DNA of 64,000 bases, taken from NCBI RefSeq assembly GCF_002356295.1, contig NZ_AP018042.1, positions 4,186,361 through 4,250,360 of the forward strand, given 5' to 3'. The translations under genes were made by a program, and so were the position numbers. The notes under the pieces were generated by a model, which was given only the letters and a program-made list of their open reading frames with translations, had not been told where the DNA came from and made no database searches. The stretch is from Labilibaculum antarcticum (GTDB lineage Bacteria > Bacteroidota > Bacteroidia > Bacteroidales > Marinifilaceae). Shown in pieces: positions 51,426 through 60,612 of the stretch. The stretch's first letter is position 1, and each line of letters begins with the position of its first letter.

Positions 51426-54400
51426 ATGAAAAGAAAAATTCTAATGCTAATGGTTTTATTAACGGGATTCTCTTCCTATTTGTTTGCTCAGCAAACGATT
51501 ACGGGGAATGTCATTGATAAAACAGATAAGTCAACTTTAATAGGAGTGAGTGTATATGAAAAAGGTACAACAAACGGTACAGTAACTGATTTTGATGGAA
51601 ATTACACAATAAGTGTTGCCGGATCAGAAAGTGTTCTAGTTTACTCATTTGTAGGCTATGAGACAATTAAAAAACTAGTAGGAACTCTATCTGCAATCGA
51701 TGTAGCAATGGGTGTTGATGCCGAAAGTTTGGATGAAGTAGTAGTTGTAGGTTATGGTACTCAGAAAAAATCACATCTTACCGGAGCTATTTCAAAAGTT
51801 GTGAATGAAAAATTAGATCAAGTGGTTGTTTCAAGGGTAGATGATGCTTTAATTGGTCAAGTTTCTGGTGTAAACATTCAAGCAACTTCTGCTGAGGCTG
51901 GTGCTGCTCCAACAATTACAATTAGAGGTGTTGGATCAATAACGGCTGATTCAGGACCTGCAGTTGTAGTTGATGGTATGGTGGTCGATGCTAGTTATCT
52001 TGGAACCCTAGATATGAATGATATAGAGTCTTTTGAGATATTAAAAGATGCCGCATCTGCAGCTATTTATGGTAGTGAAGGGTCTAATGGAGTAATTCTG
52101 ATTACTACAAAGACCGGAAAAGTAGGGAAAGTAAAATTATCGTATAACACTTATACAGGATATAAATCTGCTTTTGGAAGTGATGACTATAAGAAAAATC
52201 TAGGTGATTGGGCTGCCAAAGAGTTCGCTGCTACGGGTGAAATTTCAGAAGCTACCCAATATGCACAAAAAATAGCTGAAGTAACTGGTATTGACAGAGA
52301 TTGGCAAGATGTTTTCTTTAACGGTGGAATAATCACCAGTCACTCTATAGCAGCAAGTGGAGGAACTGAAGATACTAAATATTCTACTTCATTAAGATAT
52401 TTACATGACGAAGGTGTTGTTATTACAGATGACTACAAACTGTATTCTGCAAAAGTGAAAATAGATAGTAAAATAAGCGAAAAAATGAAATTTGGCTTGA
52501 GTGTGACACCTTCCTATTCAAAAAGAAGAGCTTTACCTACTTCTGTTCATAATCCATTAAGACAATCTCCTTGGTTGCCTATATATCATACAGAGGAAAC
52601 ATTACAATTTATAAATAGAGATGCTTATCCAAATGTGGGTGTAGGAGATTATTTCTATGAGAATCATTTAGTTGAATTGGATTTAAATGGTGATGGTAGT
52701 GATAGTAGACCGCGTACTACAGGTGATTCAAACCCTTATGCACAATATGTAGAAAGAGAACATTATGAGTATAACACCAAACTATTAGGTTCTACTTATT
52801 TGAGTTATAAAATTATGGATGGACTTACTGCTAAGACATCTTTAGGGGTAACTTTAGAGCAACGAAAAAGAACAAGATGGGATGGAACAAAACACCATGC
52901 ATCTGGAAGTAGTAGAGCTGCATATTTATTAAATAATAGATATAAAACCAGGATGATTTCTGATAATACTTTATCATACAACACAAAAATTGGTGATCAT
53001 GAGATTAGCGCTTTGGCAGGTATAACTATCCAAAAAAGAAAAGAAGAAACCAGTCAACTTGTAGGTACAGGATATTCTAACGATTTACTTAAAAATTTAC
53101 AAGGAGCAACTACTGTTACTTCAGAAGGAGAATACAATATTGAAAAGAATAAAATAGGATATTTTGGTAGAGTCACATATGCTTATGCTAATAAGTACTT
53201 AGTAAATGCATCGTTTAGACGTGATGGTAGTTCTGTTTTTGGAGTACAATCTAAGTGGGGTAACTTTCCTGCGGCATCTTTAGGATGGAATGTGCATAAT
53301 GAAGATTTCTTGAGTGGAAGCGATGTTCTAAGCAAATTAAAGATTAGAGTTAGTTATGGACTTACAGGTGCTGAAAACTTTAGTGTAGGAGACGACTTAG
53401 TTAACGCATATCCTTATTTAGCACAATTGGATAATACCAATGCAATTATTGACGGTGGTATTTCAACGGGTGTTTCTCCTAAAAATATTGCTAACCTATT
53501 ATTACAATGGGAAGCTTCGGAGGAATTTAACCCAGGTATAGATTTTGGATTTTTAAATGGCAGATTTTCAGGTTCGTTAGATTATTATAAAAGAACCAGC
53601 GACAAGTTATTACTCAACAACCCTGTGTCTTATGTTACTGGTTTTAATAGTGGTATTGTAAATTTAGGGAAAGTAGAAAACAGTGGTTGGGAATTTGAAT
53701 TAAGAACCAAAAATATTATAACCGAGAATTTTTCTTGGAAAACTACTTTTATAGCCTCTACTAATAAAAATGAATTGCTTGATTATGGTGATTCTGATGG
53801 TGCATTAACTGAAGATGGATTTGGTAGAAATTCACAATGGATAAATTCTGTAGGTAATCCTATCTCTTCTTTTTATGGTTATGTTGTAGATAAAGAATTC
53901 GCAGCTGAATATTGGGATTCTCCTTGGCTTCCAATTAATGGAATATCAGAAGATGTTATCGTTAAAGATTTGAATGGTGATGGTTTAATTACCGATGATG
54001 ATAAAACTATTCTAGGAGATCCATACCCAGAAATTACTTGGAGTGTAACTAACGAATTCAAATATAAAAATATAGATTTTTCTTTTATGATTCAAGGTAG
54101 CCAAGGAGCTGAAGTGAAAAATATTGGAGATCAATACTTTTTCTCTGAGTGGAACGGACCTACTACCAGTGACCAGGCTGTTGTAGATGCAGGAATCATT
54201 TCTGATGCTTCTTTCCTTAAGGCTAGAGTTCTTACTGATGATGTTGTTATGAGTGCAGGTTATTTCTCATTGAGAAATGTAAACATTGGCTATACTTTAT
54301 CAGATTATGTATTATCAAAATTAGGAATAGAATCATTAAGAATTTTTGCAACAGGTCAGAATTTACTATACATCACTTCGGATGATTATCATGGTTTTAA

Positions 54401-54506
54401 CCCCGAGTTTGTTGATAGTAATAATACACCTCAGTCTTATGGTGCTCAAAGATCGGGTACACCATTATTTAGAACTGTATCAGTTGGTTTAAATGTTAAT
54501 TTTTAA
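51426..54506 (+). CDS. SusC-like TonB-dependent receptor
   Basis: A 1026-residue outer-membrane transporter for oligosaccharide import. It has a signal peptide (about 1-22), a carboxypeptidase-regulatory-like domain (about 24-100: ITGNVIDKTDKSTLIGVSVY, TDFDGNYTISV), the SusC plug signature VVVGYGTQKKSHLTGAIS and RVDDALIGQVSGVNIQ (about 108-155), and the C-terminal barrel ending FRTVSVGLNVNF. Length is typical. Placed before susD and three alginate lyase genes, it most likely imports alginate oligosaccharides with the SusD protein. It begins about 190 bases after the GntR gene. Confidence 0.95.
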   Translation: MKRKILMLMVLLTGFSSYLFAQQTITGNVIDKTDKSTLIGVSVYEKGTTNGTVTDFDGNYTISVAGSESVLVYSFVGYETIKKLVGTLSAIDVAMGVDAESLDEVVVVGYGTQKKSHLTGAISKVVNEKLDQVVVSRVDDALIGQVSGVNIQATSAEAGAAPTITIRGVGSITADSGPAVVVDGMVVDASYLGTLDMNDIESFEILKDAASAAIYGSEGSNGVILITTKTGKVGKVKLSYNTYTGYKSAFGSDDYKKNLGDWAAKEFAATGEISEATQYAQKIAEVTGIDRDWQDVFFNGGIITSHSIAASGGTEDTKYSTSLRYLHDEGVVITDDYKLYSAKVKIDSKISEKMKFGLSVTPSYSKRRALPTSVHNPLRQSPWLPIYHTEETLQFINRDAYPNVGVGDYFYENHLVELDLNGDGSDSRPRTTGDSNPYAQYVEREHYEYNTKLLGSTYLSYKIMDGLTAKTSLGVTLEQRKRTRWDGTKHHASGSSRAAYLLNNRYKTRMISDNTLSYNTKIGDHEISALAGITIQKRKEETSQLVGTGYSNDLLKNLQGATTVTSEGEYNIEKNKIGYFGRVTYAYANKYLVNASFRRDGSSVFGVQSKWGNFPAASLGWNVHNEDFLSGSDVLSKLKIRVSYGLTGAENFSVGDDLVNAYPYLAQLDNTNAIIDGGISTGVSPKNIANLLLQWEASEEFNPGIDFGFLNGRFSGSLDYYKRTSDKLLLNNPVSYVTGFNSGIVNLGKVENSGWEFELRTKNIITENFSWKTTFIASTNKNELLDYGDSDGALTEDGFGRNSQWINSVGNPISSFYGYVVDKEFAAEYWDSPWLPINGISEDVIVKDLNGDGLITDDDKTILGDPYPEITWSVTNEFKYKNIDFSFMIQGSQGAEVKNIGDQYFFSEWNGPTTSDQAVVDAGIISDASFLKARVLTDDVVMSAGYFSLRNVNIGYTLSDYVLSKLGIESLRIFATGQNLLYITSDDYHGFNPEFVDSNNTPQSYGAQRSGTPLFRTVSVGLNVNF

Positions 54507-54522
54507 TCAAAAAAACTAAATC

Positions 54523-55998
54523 ATGAAATATACAAAATTTTTATTTTTTGCTATTACAGGAATCTTATTTGGTTCTTGTGATACAGAGGAGTTTTTGAAT
54601 CCATTACCAGACTCTGCTATTGTTGCTGAAAGCTATTTTCAATCAGACGATGATGTTTTATCTGGAATTATTGGGATGTATGATGCCCTACAAGGGGTTA
54701 ATGAAAATACTGAATCAAGTTCAGCAAGATACAATAGAGGAGTACAATTAGAGTATCTTTTGACTGAACACCGATCTGATAATACAAGAAGTAAAACACT
54801 TGAAGGTTCAAGAGCTGATTTTCAAAGATATATCGTGGAGGCTGATAATGTTCAGTCTGAAGATTATTACCAATCTATGTTTGAAATTATTTTTAGAGCA
54901 AATAATGTCTTGAAATATGTTGATAAGGCTGATGCTACAAACATTAATAAATATGCTGCCGAGGCTAAGTTTTTAAGAGGGTATGCATATTTTAACTTAG
55001 TAAGATTGTACGGGCCAGTACCATTGGTAACTACTGTAGTTGGCGCTGACGAAAAAGAATTGCTATTTACTAGAATAGAGGAATCAATAGTTTATGAGCA
55101 AATTGTATCAGATTTACAAGAAGGGGTTACTTATTTAGATAACACACATAAGTCTAGAGCTTCTAAAGCTGCGGCGCAAGGAATTTTAGCTAAAGTGTAC
55201 TTAACACAACCAACACGTAACTATTCAGGTGCAAAACAATTGTGTGAGGACATTATGAACAGTGGTTTTGCTTTAGAATCTAATTTTAAGGATGTATTCT
55301 ACAACGAGTTAAACGACGAAATTATTTTTGCTGTTCAGTACTTATCTGGAAACCCAGCAGAAAGTCAAGGTTTTTCATCTGAATTTACTTCTTACAAACG
55401 TCAAGGTAAACAGGATGGACTTAATATAGTTAATCCAAATCTTGCTGTAGATTTTATTGCTAATGGAGGAAATAGAACGGCTGTGTCTTATGCTGCTTTT
55501 GGTGATGATGCTGATCTTCCTATACCGGAGATAGCCGAAGTCATAAAGTTTTTACCAGATGGGTATGACATTTCTGATACAAACCTTCCTACTTATGGAG
55601 GAGCTCCTTCACTAGCGGGTAACGACTGGATTATTTTACGTTATTCTGATGTGTTATTAATGCATGCAGAGGCTATTATGGAAGGTGGAGATTATACTGC
55701 AGATAATGATGCTATAAATTCTTTTATGGAAGTTAGAGTTAGAGCAGGGTTTGATGCTATAGCAGATCGCCCTTCAGTTTTAACTAAAGATGATTTATTG
55801 CTTGAAAGAAGAGTAGAATTAGCTTTTGAAAATCATCGTTTCTTTGATTTAGTAAGGTTTGGTGTTGCACATGAAGTATTGGGTGCACATGCCGAAGCAA
55901 TGGGCTATAGTAGTTATAATATTAGAAAATTATTATTACCAATTCCTTCAAGGGAAATTAATTTAAGTGATGGTATTTTAACTCAAAATCCTCAATAA
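54523..55998 (+). CDS. SusD/RagB-like surface glycan-binding lipoprotein
   Basis: A 491-residue lipoprotein (lipobox FGSC at about 16-19) with SusD architecture: N-terminal PLPDSAIVAESYFQSDDDV, TPR-like helices including AEAKFLRGYAYFNLVRLYG (about 145-163), and C-terminal LLERRVELAFENHRFFDLVR followed by KLLLPIPSREINLSDGILTQ. It forms the lid on the SusC barrel and captures oligosaccharide at the surface. It follows susC after 16 bases. Confidence 0.95.
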   Translation: MKYTKFLFFAITGILFGSCDTEEFLNPLPDSAIVAESYFQSDDDVLSGIIGMYDALQGVNENTESSSARYNRGVQLEYLLTEHRSDNTRSKTLEGSRADFQRYIVEADNVQSEDYYQSMFEIIFRANNVLKYVDKADATNINKYAAEAKFLRGYAYFNLVRLYGPVPLVTTVVGADEKELLFTRIEESIVYEQIVSDLQEGVTYLDNTHKSRASKAAAQGILAKVYLTQPTRNYSGAKQLCEDIMNSGFALESNFKDVFYNELNDEIIFAVQYLSGNPAESQGFSSEFTSYKRQGKQDGLNIVNPNLAVDFIANGGNRTAVSYAAFGDDADLPIPEIAEVIKFLPDGYDISDTNLPTYGGAPSLAGNDWIILRYSDVLLMHAEAIMEGGDYTADNDAINSFMEVRVRAGFDAIADRPSVLTKDDLLLERRVELAFENHRFFDLVRFGVAHEVLGAHAEAMGYSSYNIRKLLLPIPSREINLSDGILTQNPQ

Positions 55999-56018
55999 TA
56001 TTTAAAACTTTAAAGATT

Positions 56019-56966
56019 ATGAAAAATCGATTAAATATTTTCAAAAACACCATGAAGGTGGTGTTGTGCATATCGGTAATGTTTTTATCGGTAAGCTGTG
56101 AAGAAACTTTCGAGTTTGATTTGCCTGAGGCTGGTTCTTTAGAAGATACTAGTTTACCAGTAGCTGATTTTGCTTATATTCCAGATGCAGAGGATTTCAA
56201 AACCGTAGAATTCAATAATTTGTCAATGGAATCTATCAAATATCTTTGGGACTTTGGAGGTGGAGCTACATCAGAAGAAAAAGACCCTACCTATACTTTT
56301 GCAGCTGGAGAAGGAAGTTATCCAGTAACATTGACTGCTCTTGATGCAAATAATGCAGCAACTAGTGTAACACTAGATGTTGAGGTAGTTGATCAATTTG
56401 TAGCACTTCCAGTAAATGTTATAAATGGAGCTTTTGAAGATAGTAGAGATGGCTGGGAAATAGCAAGTTTTACAGATGGAACTACAACATCATTCGATGC
56501 TAGTGGTGATGGGTCTTGGACAAGCTATGATGGTGTAGAGGGTACTAGTAAAACAAGAGGTGCAAAATGGAAGGCTACTACCTCTATTAATGCAGACGGA
56601 ACAAGAAATGCAGCTAGTAGATTTGCTTACCAACCAATTTTTGTATCACCTACATTAGTAGATCGTACAGTTAAATATTTCATAGAATATGAATATTCTA
56701 TTGAAACTGCTGGAGGTAAAATAATAGTTGAAATTTTAGACGGCCACTTTACTGATGGAGCTGATGCTTTTGATAGTACTCCATTGGTACAGAGTATTGG
56801 AACAGATGCGAATGGTAAGTTAAGTGCTTCAGCGGGAATGGGAACAGTAGTTAGAAAAGAATTTACGACGAACTCTAGTGGTGCAGTTTCTATATGGATT
56901 TATGGACAAAATATTACCGCGGGTAATGCATATGTTGATAATGTTAAAGTTTATCCAGCAAACTAA
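56019..56966 (+). CDS. PKD-domain surface lipoprotein, probable glycan binder
   Basis: A 315-residue lipoprotein: signal and lipobox VSC (about residue 27), a PKD-like domain (about 45-125: SIKYLWDFGGGATSEEKDPT), then a C-terminal jelly-roll-like domain (about 135-315) opening with NGAFEDSRDGWEIASFTDGT and closing NAYVDNVKVYPAN. The C-terminal domain resembles carbohydrate-binding modules and is shared with the next gene product. Its place after susD fits an alginate-binding SusE/F-like role; this is inference from position. Starts at 56019 or 56052 are both possible. Confidence 0.75.
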   Translation: MKNRLNIFKNTMKVVLCISVMFLSVSCEETFEFDLPEAGSLEDTSLPVADFAYIPDAEDFKTVEFNNLSMESIKYLWDFGGGATSEEKDPTYTFAAGEGSYPVTLTALDANNAATSVTLDVEVVDQFVALPVNVINGAFEDSRDGWEIASFTDGTTTSFDASGDGSWTSYDGVEGTSKTRGAKWKATTSINADGTRNAASRFAYQPIFVSPTLVDRTVKYFIEYEYSIETAGGKIIVEILDGHFTDGADAFDSTPLVQSIGTDANGKLSASAGMGTVVRKEFTTNSSGAVSIWIYGQNITAGNAYVDNVKVYPAN

Positions 56967-56994
56967 TTTTCAGAAAAAGAAAAAATAACAACAA

Positions 56995-58485
56995 ATGATT
57001 ATGGATTTATATAAAAAAGGAATATTTGCCTTGCTAATAATGGGTCTTATAGTATCATGTGATGATACTATATCGCCAGAGGACGAGAGTTCTGTAGGGA
57101 CGGGTCTTACTGAAATTACATTTTCAAGTTTTGAGGCAACTACAGGTCCTGACGAGAATGGAGTAGAAGATGGTACCTATATGACTGTTAAGCCACTAGC
57201 TATCGGAGTTACTTCTTATGATGTAGACTTTGGAAACGGCGGTTCTCTTGTAACTATAGAGCCGGGAGGTTCGGCTTCTTACGATTATCCTAACGAAGTT
57301 GAAGAAGTTATATATACGATAACAGTGACTGCAAAATCTGATGAAGGTTTAGAGAGCATTACTAAAACGGAAGATGTAACAGTTATACATGAAGTTGCAG
57401 CTGTAACTTCAGCACCTGACTCCCCAACTGAAGGTCTTGAGGAAGTATTATATATTTATAGTAATGGTATTGAAAATGATGGTTCTTTTATATCATACAG
57501 ATATAAAGCGGCAGGAGTTGATTTTACCAAAGGAGCTGCTCAACAGGGTGAAGTTACTATGGAATCAGGAAATAAAGTAATGCAATACTCACGACTAAGT
57601 GAACAGGTTGCAGCATCTATTCAATTAGATGAAATTATTGTTGCAGATGCTTTTGAATCAGGTATTGCTGCTACACACTTACGTTTAGATGTTCATTCTG
57701 ATTTTGCTGTTGGTATTAATAAGTTGAAAGTAACTTTGGTTAATGGAGATACAGAGTATGTCTTTAATCAAGATTTAGTAGATGGTGAGTGGGTAAGTTT
57801 AGATTTAGATTTGGACACTGATTTTTCAGCACCGGTTGTTCAGTTTGATGAAATAAAATTTGAATTAGGTACTGAAGGTATGGCAAATGATGCTGCAACG
57901 CTAAATGTAGATAATGTTTATTTACATAAACCAATTACTTCCGTTATTCTAAATGGAGATTTTGATGCTAAAACAGATCATTGGAGGTTTACTACTTTTA
58001 CAGATGGAACCACAACTCCATTTGGCTCAAGTTCTGATGGTTCTTGGACTAATTATGACGAATCAGATAACGGAAGTAAAACAGCAGGGGCAAAATGGTC
58101 CGCAAGTCAATCTGGAGGATCTCTTCAAAGTTCTGACTCGAGATACGCATACCAAGCGCTTAATTTATTGCCAAATACTGACTATGTTTTAGAGTATGAA
58201 TATACTATCAAAAGTGATGAAGCTGATGATCCTATTGGAGGCAGAAGCATTGTTGGGCTCGTTCTAGATGATCACTACATTGATGGTGCAGATGCTGTTG
58301 CTAATATCAGTTCTAACTTAGGTAATCACGTTGGAACTATAGCTGAGGGTAAATTTTCTGATACAAGAGGAACATTAGTTCAGCTTCAATTTACTACTAA
58401 TGATAGTGGTGAAGTTGCAGTAATGTTTTATGCAGTTACTCCAGTAGATGCTTGGATTGATAATGTTAAAGTCTATCAAGATTAG
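56995..58485 (+). CDS. Two-module surface lipoprotein, probable glycan binder
   Basis: A 496-residue lipoprotein (lipobox VSC at about residue 22). After an Ig/PKD-like domain (about 35-135, VDFGNGGSLVTIEPGGSASY) lies a middle jelly-roll-like module (about 145-310, SNGIENDGSFISYRYKAAG to LNVDNVYLH). The C-terminal module (about 317-496, NGDFDAKTDHWRFTTFTDGT to AWIDNVKVYQD) is homologous to the end of the previous gene product. It starts 28 bases after its neighbour and was probably derived from it by duplication of the C-terminal domain. Confidence 0.75.
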   Translation: MIMDLYKKGIFALLIMGLIVSCDDTISPEDESSVGTGLTEITFSSFEATTGPDENGVEDGTYMTVKPLAIGVTSYDVDFGNGGSLVTIEPGGSASYDYPNEVEEVIYTITVTAKSDEGLESITKTEDVTVIHEVAAVTSAPDSPTEGLEEVLYIYSNGIENDGSFISYRYKAAGVDFTKGAAQQGEVTMESGNKVMQYSRLSEQVAASIQLDEIIVADAFESGIAATHLRLDVHSDFAVGINKLKVTLVNGDTEYVFNQDLVDGEWVSLDLDLDTDFSAPVVQFDEIKFELGTEGMANDAATLNVDNVYLHKPITSVILNGDFDAKTDHWRFTTFTDGTTTPFGSSSDGSWTNYDESDNGSKTAGAKWSASQSGGSLQSSDSRYAYQALNLLPNTDYVLEYEYTIKSDEADDPIGGRSIVGLVLDDHYIDGADAVANISSNLGNHVGTIAEGKFSDTRGTLVQLQFTTNDSGEVAVMFYAVTPVDAWIDNVKVYQD

Positions 58486-58597
58486 AACCATTTAAATAAT
58501 TCAATTTAATGAAACGACCATGAGAATATTTTTCGTGCAAACGCGAATGATTATTATCATGGGAGTTTCATCTGTTACCAAAAACAATTATAAACAG

Positions 58598-59512
58598 ATG
58601 AAAATCTTCCGAAGAAATATATTACTAATTGGTTTAATAGCATTTCTATCTGTTAACGCTACTTCTCAAAACGAGAAAAGTAGCGTTACAGAATCGGAAA
58701 GTAAAATTGAAAAACGAGATAAAAGAAAGAAAAAGAAAGTTAAGCTTCCTAATATAGATTTAAGCCATTGGAAAGTAACCTTACCTGTATCAAACGATGC
58801 AGGAAAACCAGTTGAAATTGAACCACCTGAAATTTTAGATTTTGCAAAAATGGAGGTAGCAAAACCTTATATGTATATCGATTCTACTAGAGGAGCTATT
58901 GTATTTCACGCAAAGCCAACGAATTCTAAAACAAAAAACACCAAGTATACCCGTTCCGAATTAAGAGAGCAAATAGTGCCAGGTGAAAATAATGTGAATT
59001 GGACCTTTAAACAAGGAGCTTATATGAAGGGGAAATTATCGATGGAGGCAACATCTAGAGATTCTGATGGTAAATACCATAGAACCATTATTATGCAAAT
59101 TCACGGTAGGCTAACGAATGAACAACGTGATTTAATTGGTGCCGATGACAATAACGCGCCACCAATATTAAAAATTTATTGGGATAAAGGAAAGATACGG
59201 GTTAAAACAAAGGTGCTTAAAAATTTAAATGCTTCATATGAAGAGATGTTACATGAAGATGCCTGGGGAAATGACAAAGGATTTAATTTTGAACAAGAAG
59301 TTGGATTTAGAAAATTCACTTTGGAGGTTAAAGTTTCTGATGGGAAAATGGTTGTTGTTTTAAATAAAAATGAATATAAAGTTTATGAAAATGTTCACAT
59401 GAAAAAATGGGGGATTTTTGAAAACTACTTTAAAGCTGGAAATTATTTTCAAACCAGAGATGAAGGAGCTTATTCATCTGTAAAATTTTATGAGTTAAGT
59501 GTCAGTCATTAA
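58598..59512 (+). CDS. Alginate lyase, PL7, secreted
   Basis: About 304 residues: signal peptide from MKIFRRNILLIGLIAFLSVN cut after TSQ, a Lys-rich linker (KRDKRKKKKVK), then one PL7 domain. Motifs: YTRSELREQ, MQIHGRLTNEQRDLIGADDN and YFKAGNYFQ, with the catalytic Arg, Gln, His and Tyr all present. The frame is open from 58520, but the ATG at 58598 yields a clean signal peptide. It has no lipobox, so it may be periplasmic or secreted, complementing the lipoprotein PL7 that follows ten bases later. Confidence 0.9.
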   Translation: MKIFRRNILLIGLIAFLSVNATSQNEKSSVTESESKIEKRDKRKKKKVKLPNIDLSHWKVTLPVSNDAGKPVEIEPPEILDFAKMEVAKPYMYIDSTRGAIVFHAKPTNSKTKNTKYTRSELREQIVPGENNVNWTFKQGAYMKGKLSMEATSRDSDGKYHRTIIMQIHGRLTNEQRDLIGADDNNAPPILKIYWDKGKIRVKTKVLKNLNASYEEMLHEDAWGNDKGFNFEQEVGFRKFTLEVKVSDGKMVVVLNKNEYKVYENVHMKKWGIFENYFKAGNYFQTRDEGAYSSVKFYELSVSH

Positions 59513-59521
59513 TTTTTTTAA

Positions 59522-60400
59522 ATGTTAAAGAGAAAAAGCTATTATATATTATTGTTTCTAATGATTCCTTTCGTGCTTATTGTAGAAAGCTGTCATAAAA
59601 ATAATGATGAGCCTAATGTTGAAGATGATGTTCGGTATGAAGTACCAGAAATAGATTTAAGCAACTGGAAAGTAACACTTCCGATTGGAAACCCATCGGA
59701 AGTATTACCTCCAGAAATATTAGATTATGCAACTAATGAAACGCTAAAACCTTTTATGTATAATGATTCTATAGAAGGAGCATTAGTGTTTTATACTTAT
59801 CCAGAAGCAACGACTACCAATACGGCTTACTCAAGAACTGAATTAAGAGAGTTAATGAACCCCGAAGATAAAGGGGAAACGAATTGGACATTTGCTCAGG
59901 GTGGATCTATGAAAGGAACTTTGGCCATGTCAGATATTTCTAAAGATGACGAAGGGGAATATCACAGAGCCATCATTATGCAAATTCATGGTAGGTTAAC
60001 TGATGAGCAGAGAGATTTAATAGGAGAAAACGATAACAATGCACCTCCAATGCTAAAAATATATTGGACTGATGGATTTGTTAGAGTAAAAACAAAAGTT
60101 CTAAAAGATCTAAATGCTTCTTATGAAGACTTACTTGAAACAGATGCTTGGGGAGATGATGATGGACACACTTTTTCAGAATCTGTTGGTTTTGAACAAT
60201 TCACTTTAGAAGTGATAGTTACCGATGGAAGAATGGAGGTTATTCTGAATGATAATGAGTCAGTTGTATATGATGATATTCACATTGAAAAATGGGGTGT
60301 ATTCGAAAACTATTTTAAGGCAGGGAATTATTTAGTTACAAAAGATTCTGATGCTTTTTCAAAAGTTAAATACTTTGAATTAGAAGTGAATCATGATTAA
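59522..60400 (+). CDS. Alginate lyase, PL7, lipoprotein
   Basis: A 292-residue PL7 lyase with lipobox ESC at about residues 22-24. Motifs are YSRTELRELM, MQIHGRLTDEQRDLIGENDN and YFKAGNYLV; the last normally ends in Gln, which is Val here, while the catalytic Tyr remains. It is closely related to the preceding lyase along its whole length, so the pair arose by duplication, then one copy became membrane-anchored. Directly after its stop codon the same frame continues into the fossil of a SusD C-terminus. Confidence 0.9.
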   Translation: MLKRKSYYILLFLMIPFVLIVESCHKNNDEPNVEDDVRYEVPEIDLSNWKVTLPIGNPSEVLPPEILDYATNETLKPFMYNDSIEGALVFYTYPEATTTNTAYSRTELRELMNPEDKGETNWTFAQGGSMKGTLAMSDISKDDEGEYHRAIIMQIHGRLTDEQRDLIGENDNNAPPMLKIYWTDGFVRVKTKVLKDLNASYEDLLETDAWGDDDGHTFSESVGFEQFTLEVIVTDGRMEVILNDNESVVYDDIHIEKWGVFENYFKAGNYLVTKDSDAFSKVKYFELEVNHD

Positions 60401-60478
60401 ATACAGGATTCTTTACTTCCAATTCCAATCCCACAAACAGAAATCAATGTGAGTAATGGTGAACTAACTAAAAAATAG
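60401..60478 (+). pseudogene. Fossil C-terminus of a second SusD protein
   Basis: Immediately after the PL7 stop, the frame reads DSLLPIPIPQTEINVSNGEL and ends in TKK-stop. This matches the end of SusD-like proteins (LLLPIPSREINLSDGILTQ in the intact SusD of this locus). It marks a deletion of a second susCD pair or a recombination joint. Confidence 0.7.
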
Positions 60479-60503
60479 AGAATATTAAATTAGTGGTGAA
60501 TTA

Positions 60504-60560
60504 GTGTTAGTAAAAAAGTAATGAAGTTCGCAAGCCGACTTGCGGACTCCATACTAACAC
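60504..60560. repeat. Nested inverted repeats before the oligoalginate lyase gene
   Basis: Outer arms GTGTTAGTA (60504-60512) and TACTAACAC (60552-60560) pair perfectly. Inside, GTTCGCAAG (60526-60534) and CTTGCGGAC (60539-60547) pair with one G-T around CCGA. No T tract follows. It may be a folded mRNA leader or a decayed mobile-repeat end. Confidence 0.55.
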
Positions 60561-60612
60561 AATCCATCCATAGTTACAAATAAGTATTGTGTATCAAATT
60601 GCATTAAAGAAT

